Shown here one piece after another: positions 1 through 11,429 of a DNA stretch of 64,000 nucleotides (position 1 is the stretch's first letter; each line of letters begins with the position of its first letter). A program made the translations under genes and the position numbers. The stretch is from Onchidella celtica (Eukaryota > Mollusca > Gastropoda > Systellommatophora > Onchidiidae), in NCBI GenBank assembly GCA_963931925.1, contig OZ007570.1, forward strand, positions 34,863,084 through 34,927,083. The letters are read 5' to 3'. The notes below the pieces were generated by a model. The model worked only from the letters and a program-made list of their open reading frames with translations, was not told the origin of the DNA and did not search any database.

Positions 1-344
1 CCCACCCCAAAAAAATTAATGCAATTAATTTCAAATCGCATCAAGATGACTGTCAACGAGTGAGCGTGAGCAATACCTAAAAAAATGACCTAGCAGTTCC
101 CCTAGTATATAGAATACCGAAATCAGGGGAAAATATGGGGATCAATATGGCCTGCAATATGCATATATGTATCACATCATGAATAGCTAACTAAACACAA
201 TATCTAATACAGAATCAAAAACCAATCAACCTATCAACCATTCTTCATATCATATTTATAATGTCAATATTTTAAAGTCGACTCATTCACACAGATCCTG
301 TCAATGTTCCTGTCCTCTGATGTATAAGCTCCTGAAATCTTCTC

Positions 345-1151
345 CTAGGCTCGACTAAGGTAGTCGGCGATATGATTGCTGGTTCCTGGAATTGGTTGAA
401 TAACGAAGGTATACGGCTGCAAAGCCAATGCCCATCTAGACAAGCGTGGGCTGGACGAACGATTCTTCGACAAAAATGTCAGTGGCTTGTGGTCTGTCTG
501 GATACAAAATTCTCGTCCCATGAGATAACGTCCTAATTTCTGGACGGACCACACAATGGCAAGACACTCACGCTCTATCACAGAATACTTTCTTTCTCTC
601 TGCAATAACTTCCTACTGACATAACATACAGGATGGAGACATTCGTTCTTCTCCTGTAGAAGACAAGCGCCGACACCAGAGTCCGACGCATCCGTTCTGA
701 GGATAAAATTAGATCGAAAATCGGGTAATATCAGAATGGGTGACGATGATAATGCTGTCACCAAATTATCAAATGATGTCTGACATTCAGACGTCCACTG
801 GACCTTATCGGGTTGTCCCTTCTTAGTAAGGTCAGTAAGAGAAGATGACAAGGAGGAAAAATTTGGAATGAACTTTCTATAATAATTTAAAATTCCCACT
901 AAGCTTCTGACTTGTTTCTTTGTTTTAGGGATTTGCAACCCTACTAATTTGTCAATTTTTGTTACTTCAGGTCTCTGAACACCTCTACCCACAATATGTC
1001 CTAAGAATATTATCTCTGGACATGCCAAATCCATCTTTGCGGGTTTAGCAGTTAACCAAAAATGACGTAATCGTTGAAAAATTACTGTTAGTGTCTGAAT
1101 ATGATCAGACCATGTCGACGTATGGCATGCTATATCGTCAAAGAATGACAC
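345..1151 (-). pseudogene. GypA reverse transcriptase (C-terminal part) and RNase H
   Basis: This 268-residue frame begins in the RT palm at an FFDD box (residues 3-6, in place of the usual YxDD). It continues through the RT thumb and connection (VRSLVGILNYYRKFIPNF, about 81-98) into Ty3/gypsy RNase H: RTDASDSGVGA near 151, RERECLAIVW near 193 and QTDHKPL near 219, ending in ADYLSRA. The methionine is not a real start. Upstream sequence at 1150-1180 still matches the region before the catalytic box but is then joined directly to the integrase C-terminus, so the finger domain of RT is deleted. It cannot encode an active polymerase. Confidence 0.85.
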
Positions 1152-1249
1152 GACATTAGGTATGTCCTTTAATACCAGTATGATAATACATTAACTCTCA
1201 TGAAACCTCTGCAGCATATCAACGTGGAAAACCTTTACTGATGATCATC

Positions 1250-1395
1250 AATGTGGATAGCGTAATCTACCTTCGAAACAATTCGCTCAATAGCATAAGG
1301 GCCTTTCCATGTCATCAATAACTTATTATGGTCCGTAGGTAACAACAACAGAACCTTGTCTCCTGGCTTAAAAATTCTCAGTTTGGAACCTCTAT
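1250..1395 (-). pseudogene. GypA integrase C-terminal (GPY/F) module remnant
   Basis: Reading the minus strand from about 1395 to 1250 gives the typical integrase C-terminal module: a KPGDKVLLLLP stretch, then WKGPY and a VDY segment. It is in a different frame from the ORF ending at 1398, and the DDE catalytic core between them is missing. The module is therefore the far side of an internal deletion plus frameshift. In GypD and GypE the same module sits between the integrase core and RT, which fixes the element's domain order. Confidence 0.75.
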
Positions 1396-1397
1396 CT

Positions 1398-3746
1398 TTA
1401 TAGTCTTTTGCTCTTTTCGAAGCGATACCAGAAGCTTCTTCTGCTATAGTGCGCCGAAGATAGTCTTTCTCTTAAATCAACAAGGTCTATCGAAACCTTT
1501 TTAAACGGTTCCGAAACCGTGGGGATCTTTTGAAGAGGAGCCTGGGGTGTACGACCCTTATGCGTCGTCTTTTGGCACGCACTGCACGTCTTACAATAGA
1601 CTTGCACATCTCTGTGGATCGATGGCCAGTAAAAATCTTTCAGAACTCTCTCCTTGGTTCTAGCACTTCCCATATGACCCGCTAATGGAACATCATGGGC
1701 CAGACGCAATACTGTAGCAATTAACGACCGTGGCACGACGACCTGCTTTTGAACGGAAGCCACTGTGACGTACATACGGAACAGAATGCCCCCCTGGACA
1801 AAAAAAGAAGATGACCCGTTCTTGTATTTCCTCGTTTTCTCGGTTCGCGCTTCCCCAAAACATGGGTTTAATGATGGGTCCTCCCTTTGTAATCTCGCCA
1901 AGCGCTCTGGCGTGATATCTAGGTTGACCGCTGGCGTCGCCAAAGGTCTAATCTTATCTTTATCAGCTACCCGTCGACGTGTTTCGACCGCGGCGCAAAA
2001 GTCAATACCTTTTGATTGCGACCATGCTTGCACATTCTCATCGGAAGGGGAAACTACCCGTGATACATTCCCAATGATGAGCTGGGCGCCTGGAAAACAA
2101 CCAACGACCGCTTCGACTTCCCCGCTAAGGAAAGGTGTATCTATCATTATTCTTGCCATGGGTAATTTCTCAATGGCCCCCGAAAATTGGATGTACGGGA
2201 CAGTCTCACCTGTAAGCTGTGAATCCCGAATGCAGTCCCTATGCACTCCCACAACGGTAGATCCTGTATCTCGTAAAACCGAGACCGGTTCGTCCCCAAC
2301 AAACCCCGGATAAACCCTAAGACCACCTCCTGTATGACATGAATTTATAACGGGGATCTTTCTCCCACAAGGTAAAACACCGGAAGATAATAACTTCTCA
2401 CAACTGGGACACTTAGAATACTGTCCGCCTCCGTTGTCCGATGTAACACACGCAGCCGCATGATGAAATTTATTTGGGGAACATGGACTGGAGCTACTGT
2501 CCACGTTCGCCGCTATCCTACCTGCAGGGCAATTCACGCTGATGTGATCTGCTCTACCGCAGTTCCAACACTTCGCGGCCCTACACTCGCGTGAAAAGTG
2601 ACCCACGCGTCCGCAAGTCCAACACTCCGCTCCCTGTGCTGCACTAGGCCTGGGTCCCCGTGACCCATCGCGACCGGAACTAGAGTCCCTGTGCCGTCGG
2701 TCATCGGCAAAGGTCACAAATCGCCCCCGGCCATTACCGCGACCTAGCCCTCCTGCTCGGTCAAACTTACCGGATCCATATGCCGGTGATTGGTGATAGC
2801 CCCTACGCTGCCCCTGGGCTTGCCCACTATAGGCACCACGCTGACGCGACCTGTCCTTAAGTCCTGCCGGCGACCCTTCGACAACGGCGACGTACCCAGC
2901 ATCTTGGACGTACGCCCTGGCGACTGGTTTGGACGGATGTGCCGTACGGTATGCCTCCGCCAACTTAGACGCCTCCTGCACCGTCGCGGGTTCGTTCTCT
3001 TTCAGGAAAGCCACCAGATCTTTGTGGCACGACGCGTACAGCTGGTCACGGATCATTAAGTCTTTCAGTTTAGCAAAATCCGCGCCCACATGCGCCAAGT
3101 CTACCCAGTTCGCGAAATACTCCGTTAGTCTCGCGACGAAGGCAGCAAAGTCCTCCCTGGTATCTGCACGTGCTCGCCTAAACTGCTCCCGGAAGTATTC
3201 CTCGGTACGCGCAAATCGGCAAAGCAGCAAAGCCTTCAGCTTATCGTAATCTTGCACGTCTTCGCGCTGTAGCTCTTTAAAGTAGGTTAACGCTCGCCCC
3301 TGCAATAGAGACGCCAGGTACGTGGCCCATAATTCCTTATTTTCCCCCCATTGCAATTGTGCGTTCAGTTCGAACCTGTAAAGGAAGGCGTCTATGTCGT
3401 CCTTCCGGTCGTCGAACGTAGGGAGCTTAATCCTAACGCCACCCTTATTGTGTACCTGCCGCTCAACTGTTTCTGTTGGCGCACTCTTTTTGATTTCCAA
3501 CTCGGCGATTCTTATTCGCGCCTCTCTCTCCTGTTGCTTATCCCTAGCCTCTATCTCCCGCTCTTGGGTTTCTATCTCCTTTAACTTTAACTCCCTTTCC
3601 TGCTCCTGAGCCTCTTTTTCTCGCTCTCTATCCTTAGCACGCTCATCGCGCAAATCCGCCTGCTGTTCTTTAATCCAGCCGCGTAGCTCTTCTCCCTCCA
3701 GGCCAAGTTCCTTACCCAACTTCATTAGTTGTTGGAGTTCCGCCAT
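1398..3746 (-). pseudogene. GypA gag-protease-integrase N-terminus
   Basis: A 782-residue frame. Residues 1-90 are highly charged and likely coiled coil. About 105-270 is a capsid-like domain of the SCAN-related type (FDDRKDDIDAFLYRFE opening, LLQGRAL motif). Two CCHC zinc knuckles follow (CWTCGRVGHFSREC near 372 and CWNCGRADHISVNC near 390). An aspartic protease core LRDTGS lies near 490, and an HHCC integrase zinc finger (H..GH..CKTC..CQK) near 685-725. The protein should then enter the integrase core, but after SIDLV it jumps to unrelated-frame sequence and stops, marking a deletion. The start ATG at 3746 matches the GypE start by position and by the charged N-terminus that follows. Confidence 0.85.
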
Positions 3747-4654
3747 TTCACAGATTTATGGTTATGGTATCTATTATAAGACGACCAACCTGTCGGTATG
3801 ATCACTAACGATACGACCAGAGACCTGAGATCACACCAGATATAACAATACCTAGTTGTCTCAAATACAATTCAGAAATTTACCTTTACAGCACAACTAA
3901 TTCTATATCTACAAAATGTATAGCACTATTAATTATAAAAGAAAATAGAAACGACAAGAATGAAGAAATACAGTAGAAGGACCACAAGTACGTCAAGGAC
4001 AACGAACCAGACTAGGACAAAGCTTCTACAACAACAAAAAACTATAATGGAAAAAAAAAATGCAACCTACTACGCCGATTACACAACACGGTACAAACAA
4101 GAACAGAGTCTGAAAAAAAAGAACGTATCTATAGATAGGTAGAAAGAGGGACAAGAGAATACGTCTTCCTGCGGAACAGAGAAGATATCGACGCTACAAT
4201 CTAAACAAAAATACAGGTCCCTATAGAACTGTTCACTGTGATGAACGAAGTTCCTAGATTAGCCCACCTCCCGAAGAGGACAAACTACGCTCACCACAGC
4301 AAACCCGCGCCACCGCCCGTATAATGAATTACGACAAAAACAGCAAAAACAGGGAAACAGACAGATGAAAAGACAGCCCTCAATCCAGGGTACAAAATTT
4401 TCACTTAACTTTCAATTTTTGAGTTTAACTCCTCCCCTTAATCGGAGCTCTGGCCGCTTGACTCCTCAGGCTGGCACACACACTCTGCAGAAATTTAAGT
4501 ACACATTAATACATATTCATCAAAATACATAAATCATATCATCATGAAATTTCCATTCATCCCACGAACAAAGACAACAGCACGAATTCCTAGCACAACA
4601 GAAAAACAACTAGATATAACGAATACACAATGTCAAAATGACCACAGGTAAACA

Positions 4655-4667
4655 GGACGAGCCGCCA
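4655..4667 (-). other. GypA primer binding site, tRNA-Pro-like
   Basis: Minus-strand TGGCGGCTCGTCC, one base inside the LTR. It matches the complement of the animal tRNA-Pro 3' end except for one base (C for G at the fourth position). GypD carries the exact tRNA-Pro site, which supports this reading. Confidence 0.6.
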
Positions 4668-4668
4668 G

Positions 4669-5782
4669 TGTCACAAATCCCAGACTGGGAGATGTAATAA
4701 GTTATGACAGGACAACAATCACGAACAAACAAGTTAACACTTAACAGAACAATCCATCAGACTCACACATTTATTAAACATAATTATACAGATAGTAGCG
4801 CAATTACATACATTATATTATTGAAATCAACTGCCGTACAACGGCCTTATTCTCACACACACACTCCCTCGGATCCACAATCCGGTAGTTACTCCTAAAG
4901 GCACTTCGGCCTCAGCCTCTCCCCTCAGGGTCTTAATAGCACATTAGTAATTCACTGGCACCGCAGTCTCTCAATATCACCTTCCTATTGTCATACACCT
5001 TAGCATTCCCCTAGCACCTCAGCAGGGCAATAACACATTATCATTTCAATAGACATTATCATTTCAATAGTACATTCTCCCCTCAACATGGCAATAGTGC
5101 ATTATCACATTCACGCTCATATCTACGTCCCTGTCCGTGGCCTGACTGCCACGACTCTATGTGCCTCTACTGTCCTGCACTGACAGCCTCACTTCTGGCC
5201 TATGTGTGGCCTCCGGCCCTATGCTGGCCTATCCCCTGTGCTCATCGAGGTGGCTCTGCGGCCCGTCCTCGACACCTACAAGAATAACATTACATTGGTA
5301 TAATACCCTACCATTTCTATTCACTCCACCTCTCCTTACAACCCATGAAGCGTACACACACTAGTTCACCTTTCACTCACCACACATCTTACGGTAACAC
5401 ACTACTCACTCGCGCTACAAATCCATGAACTCACTTTCATCTATCGCTCGTGGCGCACATTGCTATATCCAATATCAAGGACTTCCACATTCCTCACATA
5501 TACTTATTTACATCATGGTAATAGACGAATATAATATAATACATCAATCATAATAATCAATCAACATTCTACGTACCAGTCATCACTGGAAAGACTCTCT
5601 CACTAGTCTTCTCGACTGCTCCCCTTATGTCCGCCCGATGGGCTCTTATTCACAGGTCCGTTCCGTAGGACCTTCTAACTTGCAGTGATAGTAATACAGC
5701 GCTTTCGCCTCATTCAGACCCTCCCACTACTCACAACAGCACGCTTAACTTACTTGTCTACGTGCGTTAATTTTACTCTACA
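4669..5782 (-). repeat. GypA 5' LTR
   Basis: A 1114-bp LTR inferred from three signals. On the minus strand it begins TGTAGAG (at 5782, exactly where the GypB frame is broken) and ends GTGACA at 4669. It is followed, after one base, by a primer-binding-like TGGCGGCTCGTCC. An AATAAA lies about 95 bases from its 3' end (TTTATT at about 4764 on the plus strand). The partner LTR is outside the window, so the boundaries are inferred and not checked by LTR comparison. The right-hand target duplication should be 5783-5787 (cccgc). Confidence 0.65.
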
Positions 5783-7142
5783 CCCGCTCTGTAGCAATCC
5801 CCTTAATTGCACTCACTCCACTCGTGACAGTGTATTCGCCAGGGAGTAACCCAGTGTTACTGTGAATTTCGGGAAAATCTCTCAAGTCATTGTAATTTTC
5901 CTGAACTGTTTGCAGGTCATCTACTCTGTTGATCAGTCCAAGTTTCTCTGCGCTGTCACCTGACAAGATGTTCTCTGCGTTTCTTTGATCAATAATTTGA
6001 AAGTCAACCTGTAAATGTTTCCCTCTGCTCTGCCACTGTACAGGCAAAGTTATCTCTCCTACCGGTTGCATGATATGTCCGGAATATGTTTTCAAGACTT
6101 TAGTAGGCTTATCCAGATCTTCTTTGTGATCTTTCTTGATCCTTTTCCAGTCCTCCAAAGTGATTATATTGCACCTTGCTCCTGTGTCAATTCTAAATTG
6201 TACAGGTTTTCCTTTGACTGTGATGATTTCTTTCCACTTGTCTTTGCTTGTTGAGTTGTCTTGCAACGTGCATACCTCCAACAGGTTCAGTTGATCGATC
6301 ATTTCTTCATGATCCTCATTATCTGTGTCGGAGCCTTCTTGCATCTCCAACTGATGCACTCTTTGTTGCAGTCTGCTTCTACACACTGCTCGCCAATGTC
6401 CTACTTTCTTACAGTATGTGCATACTGACTTGCTTGCCGGACATGTTTGCTGCCGATGCATCGGTGATTTTCCACAGCGCCCACATTGACTATTGGTGTT
6501 CATGTTCTTGTTATAGCTAGGTCTTCTAGATTTGGTTTTGTGGTCTGGTTTTCTCCCTTCTCTGATCCGTGCGACTTCAACTTGTTTCTCTCGTAGTTGG
6601 TCCTTTTGACAGACCCTCAGTTGTAGCTGCTGCTTGGATTGTTCGTGTTGTTGACCCAATTCCATGGCTTTCTGCAGCGTCAAGGCTTCTCCTCTATCTA
6701 GCAATTTTTCTTGCAGTTTATGGTCATTGACACCATCAATTATGCAGTCAACCAGAATATCCTCCGTGTCTGCATATTCACAGTCTAGTAAAATCACCCT
6801 TAGATCTTTTACGAAACATGCGAATGTTTCATTCCCTTGTTTCCTGTTCTTGAGACGGTACCTCGCCAGCCTTTTGTTTTTCTTTGGTCGAGCATATTCA
6901 ATGAATTTCTTAAACACTGTGTCAACTTTGTTACGTTCCTCTTCCGTAAACGTAAATGTTTTGTAGATTTCTCTACCTTCCTCGTCTAGCCAAGTGCCAA
7001 TCCATCCACACTTTTGTTCATCTGTGGCTGAATGCAGTGGACCATGGAAAACAAATTTGCAGTGCTCTTTGAATCTCAGAATTTCTTGATACAAGTCTGC
7101 TGCTCGAAAATCAATCTTCGGTTGAGGAAAACTGAAGTTCAT
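5778..7142 (-). pseudogene. GypB: Ty3/gypsy gag-protease, pol truncated
   Basis: A 454-residue frame of a second, different gypsy lineage. Residues 1-180 are a gag capsid-like domain. Two zinc knuckles lie near 220-255 (CGRCGKSPMHRQQTC, then CTYCKKVGHWRAVC). The aspartic protease core is FRIDTGARCNIIT near 318-330, with a downstream ILSGDSAEKLGL flap/helix region. The frame reaches the linker before RT (LLPGEY near 435) and is then cut by the GypA LTR, which supplies the stop codon. This resembles the K02A2.6/Mag-type gag-protease of invertebrate gypsy elements (family-level inference). RT, RNase H and integrase are absent here; the remainder should lie left of the window beyond GypA. Confidence 0.85.
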
Positions 7143-7326
7143 CTTGGCTCTATTAGTGTTAGGTTGTTTAGGCTTAAGTATTCGAACGAGTTTCTAGATC
7201 TAGAATATCTAGATCCAGATCTCTACTACACAGTCTATGGATTCGAAGCAAAAGGGTGCAGTTCTGCCAGAGAAGATACTAGATCTATGTCAGTCTAGGT
7301 CTATAACCATGTCTCTGTAGTGTGCA

Positions 7327-7344
7327 GGTTCGTTTCTGACACCA
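7327..7344 (-). other. GypB primer binding site, tRNA-Leu-like
   Basis: Minus strand begins TGGTGTCAGAA, the complement of the 3' end of animal tRNA-Leu, immediately adjoining an LTR terminus (ATTACA at 7345). It lies about 185 bases upstream of the gag start, a normal leader length. Confidence 0.6.
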
Positions 7345-7668
7345 TGTAATGTATTTGTGACAATACATTGAGTGTTTACACAAAAGATCATTCAGAAGCA
7401 TGTGTTGCTTAGGATGCAGCCATCTTTATTCTCCGACCTTGAACTCAGGTTCTTTTTTTACAGTGACATGCCAGGTTGCATTGTACAAGGTTGGCATATA
7501 ACCCGCCATATATTACAACTAGATCTAGGCCTTGACTGTTTTTTCCTTTTTTTTTTTTTTTTCAGTCAAGATCCTCGTGGTCTGTTGTATTTCTAGATCT
7601 ATCTAGATTCTTATTGTCTAGATTTCTAGATCTATCTTGACTTGCTAGAGTCTAGAGTTGCTTTCACA
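7345..7668 (-). repeat. GypB 5' LTR (right edge uncertain)
   Basis: The inner end is well placed by the adjacent primer site and by an AATAAA signal about 80 bases away (TTTATT near 7426, plus strand). The outer edge is a guess: TGTGAAAG on the minus strand starts at 7668. It contains a pyrimidine/poly-T run (7541-7562) and many TCTAGATC words. Confidence 0.4.
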
Positions 7669-7688
7669 CTGTATTACCCGTTTGAAAT

Positions 7689-7910
7689 CTTCTGACACCA
7701 TGTTCTGGAACCACTATTTCGACTGTGGGTAGGGTTGTTTGAACGCAGGATAACACAACAATCAACAGACTCGTTCGGCCATGTTGCTCAACATTTATTA
7801 ACTGCCTGACTGCTATCTCAGCAGTGTGCAATAATCGGAATCGTACAAAGTAATCATCATATCTATTAGTATCGATATACTTAAACCCTTTGATGTACAT
7901 ATCATGACAG

Positions 7911-7946
<36 letters not shown>

Positions 7947-8150
7947 TTTTTTGGGGGGGAGGGGTAAATTGTTCTTCCGGTATAATTTTTCCGATAATTT
8001 GGGGTTACTTTCTTGTGAAACAATTATCACGTGTATAAAATATTGTCGAGCAAGGCGCCACTTAAAAAAATTGGGGGGGGGGGGGGGGGGGGGGGGATTT
8101 TCTGGGCCATTCTCCTTGCAATTAATGATGTAAACGGTTAACACTGATTT
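7689..8150 (-). repeat. Second LTR junction of a GypB relative, with microsatellites
   Basis: At 7689-7700 the minus strand again reads TGGTGTCAGAAG, directly next to a TG at 7701, with an AATAAA about 93 bases further (TTTATT near 7794). This copies the GypB layout, so it is probably the 5' LTR of an older related element into whose leader GypB inserted. Inside lie a (TTG)n run (7911-7947) and a 24-base poly-G (8073-8096). The outer edge is not visible. Confidence 0.4.
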
Positions 8151-8404
8151 CACGCACACATATTATAATGTGTTATTTTAGGGAGTACAGATTTGCTGAA
8201 GATATCTTATATACCAAAATATTAAGTTTAGACCATCACATAATTTGACTATCAGACAGCCTGTTTGTCCCACGCTAGACCTTCACATATTCCTAAGTCC
8301 AGACATCACATAACCTGACGTTGTGCCTCGTCTGAAAGAAATTAGCTTTACTTCAGAACTATTATGTCATTTATATAGTAATGTCCCATATCAGCCTTTG
8401 CACA

Positions 8405-8469
<65 letters not shown>

Positions 8470-8495
8470 ACTATCTATCTATCTATCTATCTATC
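8405..8495. repeat. (CTAT)n microsatellite
   Basis: About 90 bases of nearly perfect CTAT repeats with one CTAA interruption near 8470. Confidence 0.95.
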
Positions 8496-9665
8496 CTCTT
8501 TTGCCCGCAAAGATTTGAAATCCGACCGTGTGAAGTGGGAGATGGCACATTTCCTGCCACACAGCCATGGCTAGCACACAAACCAAACGTTATATTAGAT
8601 CTCTCAGCCTATCTGAAAGACAACACCGTGCCAGAAACTTACAAACGAATGCTCGGGGGTGTGATCGACGAACATCCTGATCACAAAATAAATAGTAATG
8701 CACAGACTCCTCCAAAGACCACGAGTCTGTGGGTACCGCCTCATTTTCCAACTCAGGCGACAAAACCAAATGCCTCCGTCTTAATCCCAAAGCCTCTGTG
8801 TTCATTGCAGAAATTCATGCAGTCAATCTTGTATCCAAGTCCAGGTATAGACATTTCACTATCTTCTCTGACTCACTGTCTCGCCTTCAGGCTTTGAAAA
8901 CCCAAACATGAAAAATCATAACATCAACAATAGAAGGGTACAAAATTGCTCACTGCTGGATCCCTGGCCACGTTGGCATCAAGGGAACGAGAAGGCGGAC
9001 ACCCTTGTCAAAGAAACGTTGAAATTGGCCGCCCGAACTGCTGAGGATGCCGCATACCCATTTTAAGCCGGTTATTAATGGCTTCATCAAGACGAGATGG
9101 CAGGAAACATGGGATGAATGAACAACGAACAATGTACACCCTGTCCAAGATCAACTTGGACAGTGGACGCATGTCCCTCAGCGAAATCGGAGGGAGGAAA
9201 TTGTCCCTAACAGTGTCCGTCTGGGTCACACCCACCTTATATGACTTTTTGTTCCAGTGTGGAAGAATGTACAGCGTGTGGCTGCCAGCCGACGGTCAGC
9301 CACATTTTAACAGAATGTGTGGATTTCGCTCAACCCGAATAAGGTATTATGCCGGGGGATCCATGAAAAAAATATTTTCTGACTTGTCATTCCTGAAGAA
9401 GGCAGAAATCTACAACCTGATGTAACAGAGTTTTAACACAATCTTTTAAAATTCATATTAGAGATAGACTAGACAGATAGATTTTACACTATGGGCCTTT
9501 TCCCATTAGCTTTAAAGTTTACTGTTTGATGTTATTTATAAGAATCTGAAAGCTGAAAACTAACCCAAAGTAAGATAACGAAAAAAAACGTGGAAGTGGC
9601 CGTTATCGTATCGACGTGTCGTTAAAATCAAACTTAAAACTCTATCTATCTATCTATTTATCTGT
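8495..9665 (+). pseudogene. Degraded LINE: RNase H and 3' end
   Basis: Plus-strand frames broken by several shifts and stops show the C-terminus of a non-LTR retrotransposon polyprotein. At 8580-8690 there is the linker (LDLSAYLKDNTVPETYKR). At 8729-8911 there is an RNase H core with AEIHAV and FSDSLSRLQAL. At about 8940-9000 the WIPGHVGIKGNEKAD-type motif is split by a frameshift after GIKG. The 3' part ends in an A-rich tract, a GGCCGTTATCG stretch and a short (TATC)n tail at about 9640-9662. This arrangement fits the I/Nimbus/Jockey side of LINE diversity. The copy is dead. Confidence 0.7.
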
Positions 9666-9786
9666 CTTTATTATGTGTTTGTGTGTGTGTGTTTGTATGT
9701 GTATGTGTATACAGACGTCACGTACATTATATTTGATAAATATTAGATTTAAACACATACAGTTATGTCCCTAATATGCCTTCCAG

Positions 9787-9881
9787 GTATGGTCTACACG
9801 GCGTGTCCCAATGCATGGCTTTTGCGCGGTGGGAAATGTTACGGCTTTTCAGACGGACAACTGCCATGGGCTGAAGCACTT
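9787..9881 (+). CDS. C-type lectin exon A
   Basis: Acceptor TGCCTTCCAG precedes 9787 and donor GTAGGT follows 9881. The 95 bases encode CPNAW, GGKCYGFS and WAEAL, the first beta strands and first helix of a long-form domain with its extra disulfide. The exon enters with two bases completing a codon (phase 1 intron upstream) and leaves in phase 0. Confidence 0.85.
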
Positions 9882-11051
9882 GTAGGTTGTCCCAAGACAT
9901 CGTATACCAAGGCGGTGCAATCAATCGTTCAATAGAAAGCCGAAAAGTTAGCCGCGTGCGTCGTCTGCTAAACGCACCGGGTGCGTACCGAGTGTCGAAT
10001 CACGGATTGGTTAATAATTATGAGATTTAATAATGTCATGAACTAAACCTTGACATTTTCATCGTTTCATCGGAGACACAGCGTACCGAGATGGTTCAGT
10101 TTCGTCAAATTCCGTCTGTCATCGCGCGCATAACATCCATGTCAACAATGCAACAATTCACACCACACCGCTTCATAACATGAACGAAAACGACTAGTAC
10201 AACAGAGATCTTTGAGTAGTACTCACCTGGTTTATATGCGCGCACGATGTGGAAATAAATAGTAAAAGAAGGAATGGTTCGTCTCGGTATTCTGTGTCTA
10301 GGGTGGCATGAACTAAAACTTGATATTTTCATCGTTTCATCGAGATGGGCTTAAGATTCTGTACCAAGACTACAAAGAACTGTGCAATATAATAATCTAT
10401 AATTGCATAATTAATTAAATTGAATAAATAAGTATAAAGTTCAAACATTGAATGAAGTTCTCAGAGACACCAGACCAGAGAGGAAATTTACATATATCTG
10501 AGCTGAAAAAGTGTAGAGATAACCACGGTGGCAGGACACGAGTAATGGAGCAGGAAAGGAGACCAAATGGGTGATTAGAAAAACAAAAATTCACCAAATT
10601 CACCAGCAGTTTTCTGATGATAATGACAGCTGACGCATAATATCATTCATCTTGCAGCTTCTTCACTTTCCCAACTTTCTTTCCTGAAATCTTCTGATTG
10701 GGAGCCACTATTCCTTGGGCTTATTTCATGATGCAGTTGAGTTTTCATATACAAACAATATTATTCAAGGCTTCAGGCCAGTTTTTCTATTTTATTTATT
10801 ATAATGACTCAGCTTCAACAGCTTAATGACGATTATGTACATGACATTAATGCTCATTTAGGTAAAGTTGGACATAGTCTAACAGGTAGCTCATAGAATT
10901 AACCAGTTAATAAATAGACATTCCATTACTTTCGTTCTATTCTCAACTTGGATGGGTCCAGAGTATTATTTAAGGAGGCCAGATGTTCTTAATTGCCGAC
11001 TCCCTCCCTCTGTATCTCTCTCTATCTCCTCTCTCTCTTTCTCTCCCTCTC

Positions 11052-11111
<60 letters not shown>

Positions 11112-11355
11112 CTCCCTGTGTCTCTCTCCCCTCTCTCTCTTTCTTTCTCTCCCTCTCCCCTCTCTCTCTCCTTCTCTCTCTCTGTCTCTCTTTCCGCTGT
11201 CTCTCTCTTTCTCTCCCTCTCTCTCTCTTTCTCTCCCTCTCTCTCCCTCTCTCTCTCTCTCTTTCTCTCCCTCTCTATCCCTTCTCTCTCTCTGTTTGTG
11301 TCTCTCCCCCTCTCTCTCTCCCTTCTCGCTTTCTCTCTCTCCCTCTGTCTGTCTG

Positions 11356-11429
<74 letters not shown>

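Larger units (their letters stand above)
1..5782 (-). mobile_element. GypA: Gmr1-like Ty3/gypsy retrotransposon, partial and decayed
   Basis: Minus-strand LTR element entering from the left edge. From right to left it has a 5' LTR (4669-5782), a tRNA-Pro-like primer site just inside it, a leader of about 900 bp, a gag-protease-integrase-start ORF, an integrase C-terminal remnant (about 1250-1390), and the end of RT plus RNase H (345-1151). The integrase catalytic core and the front half of RT are missing, so two internal deletions have occurred. The leader around 4140-4330 resembles the GypE leader at 32250-32500, and the proteins are clearly siblings. The 3' LTR lies outside the window. It inserted into GypB: the GypB reading frame stops five bases inside the LTR. 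Confidence 0.85.

Noticed and set aside
1765-2313. 182-codon plus-strand ORF and other plus frames at 2790-3609
   Set aside because: Shadows of the GypA gag-pol frame on the opposite strand.
8535-8897. Intact RNase H gene
   Set aside because: The domain is split over at least three frames with stops; it is a LINE relic.
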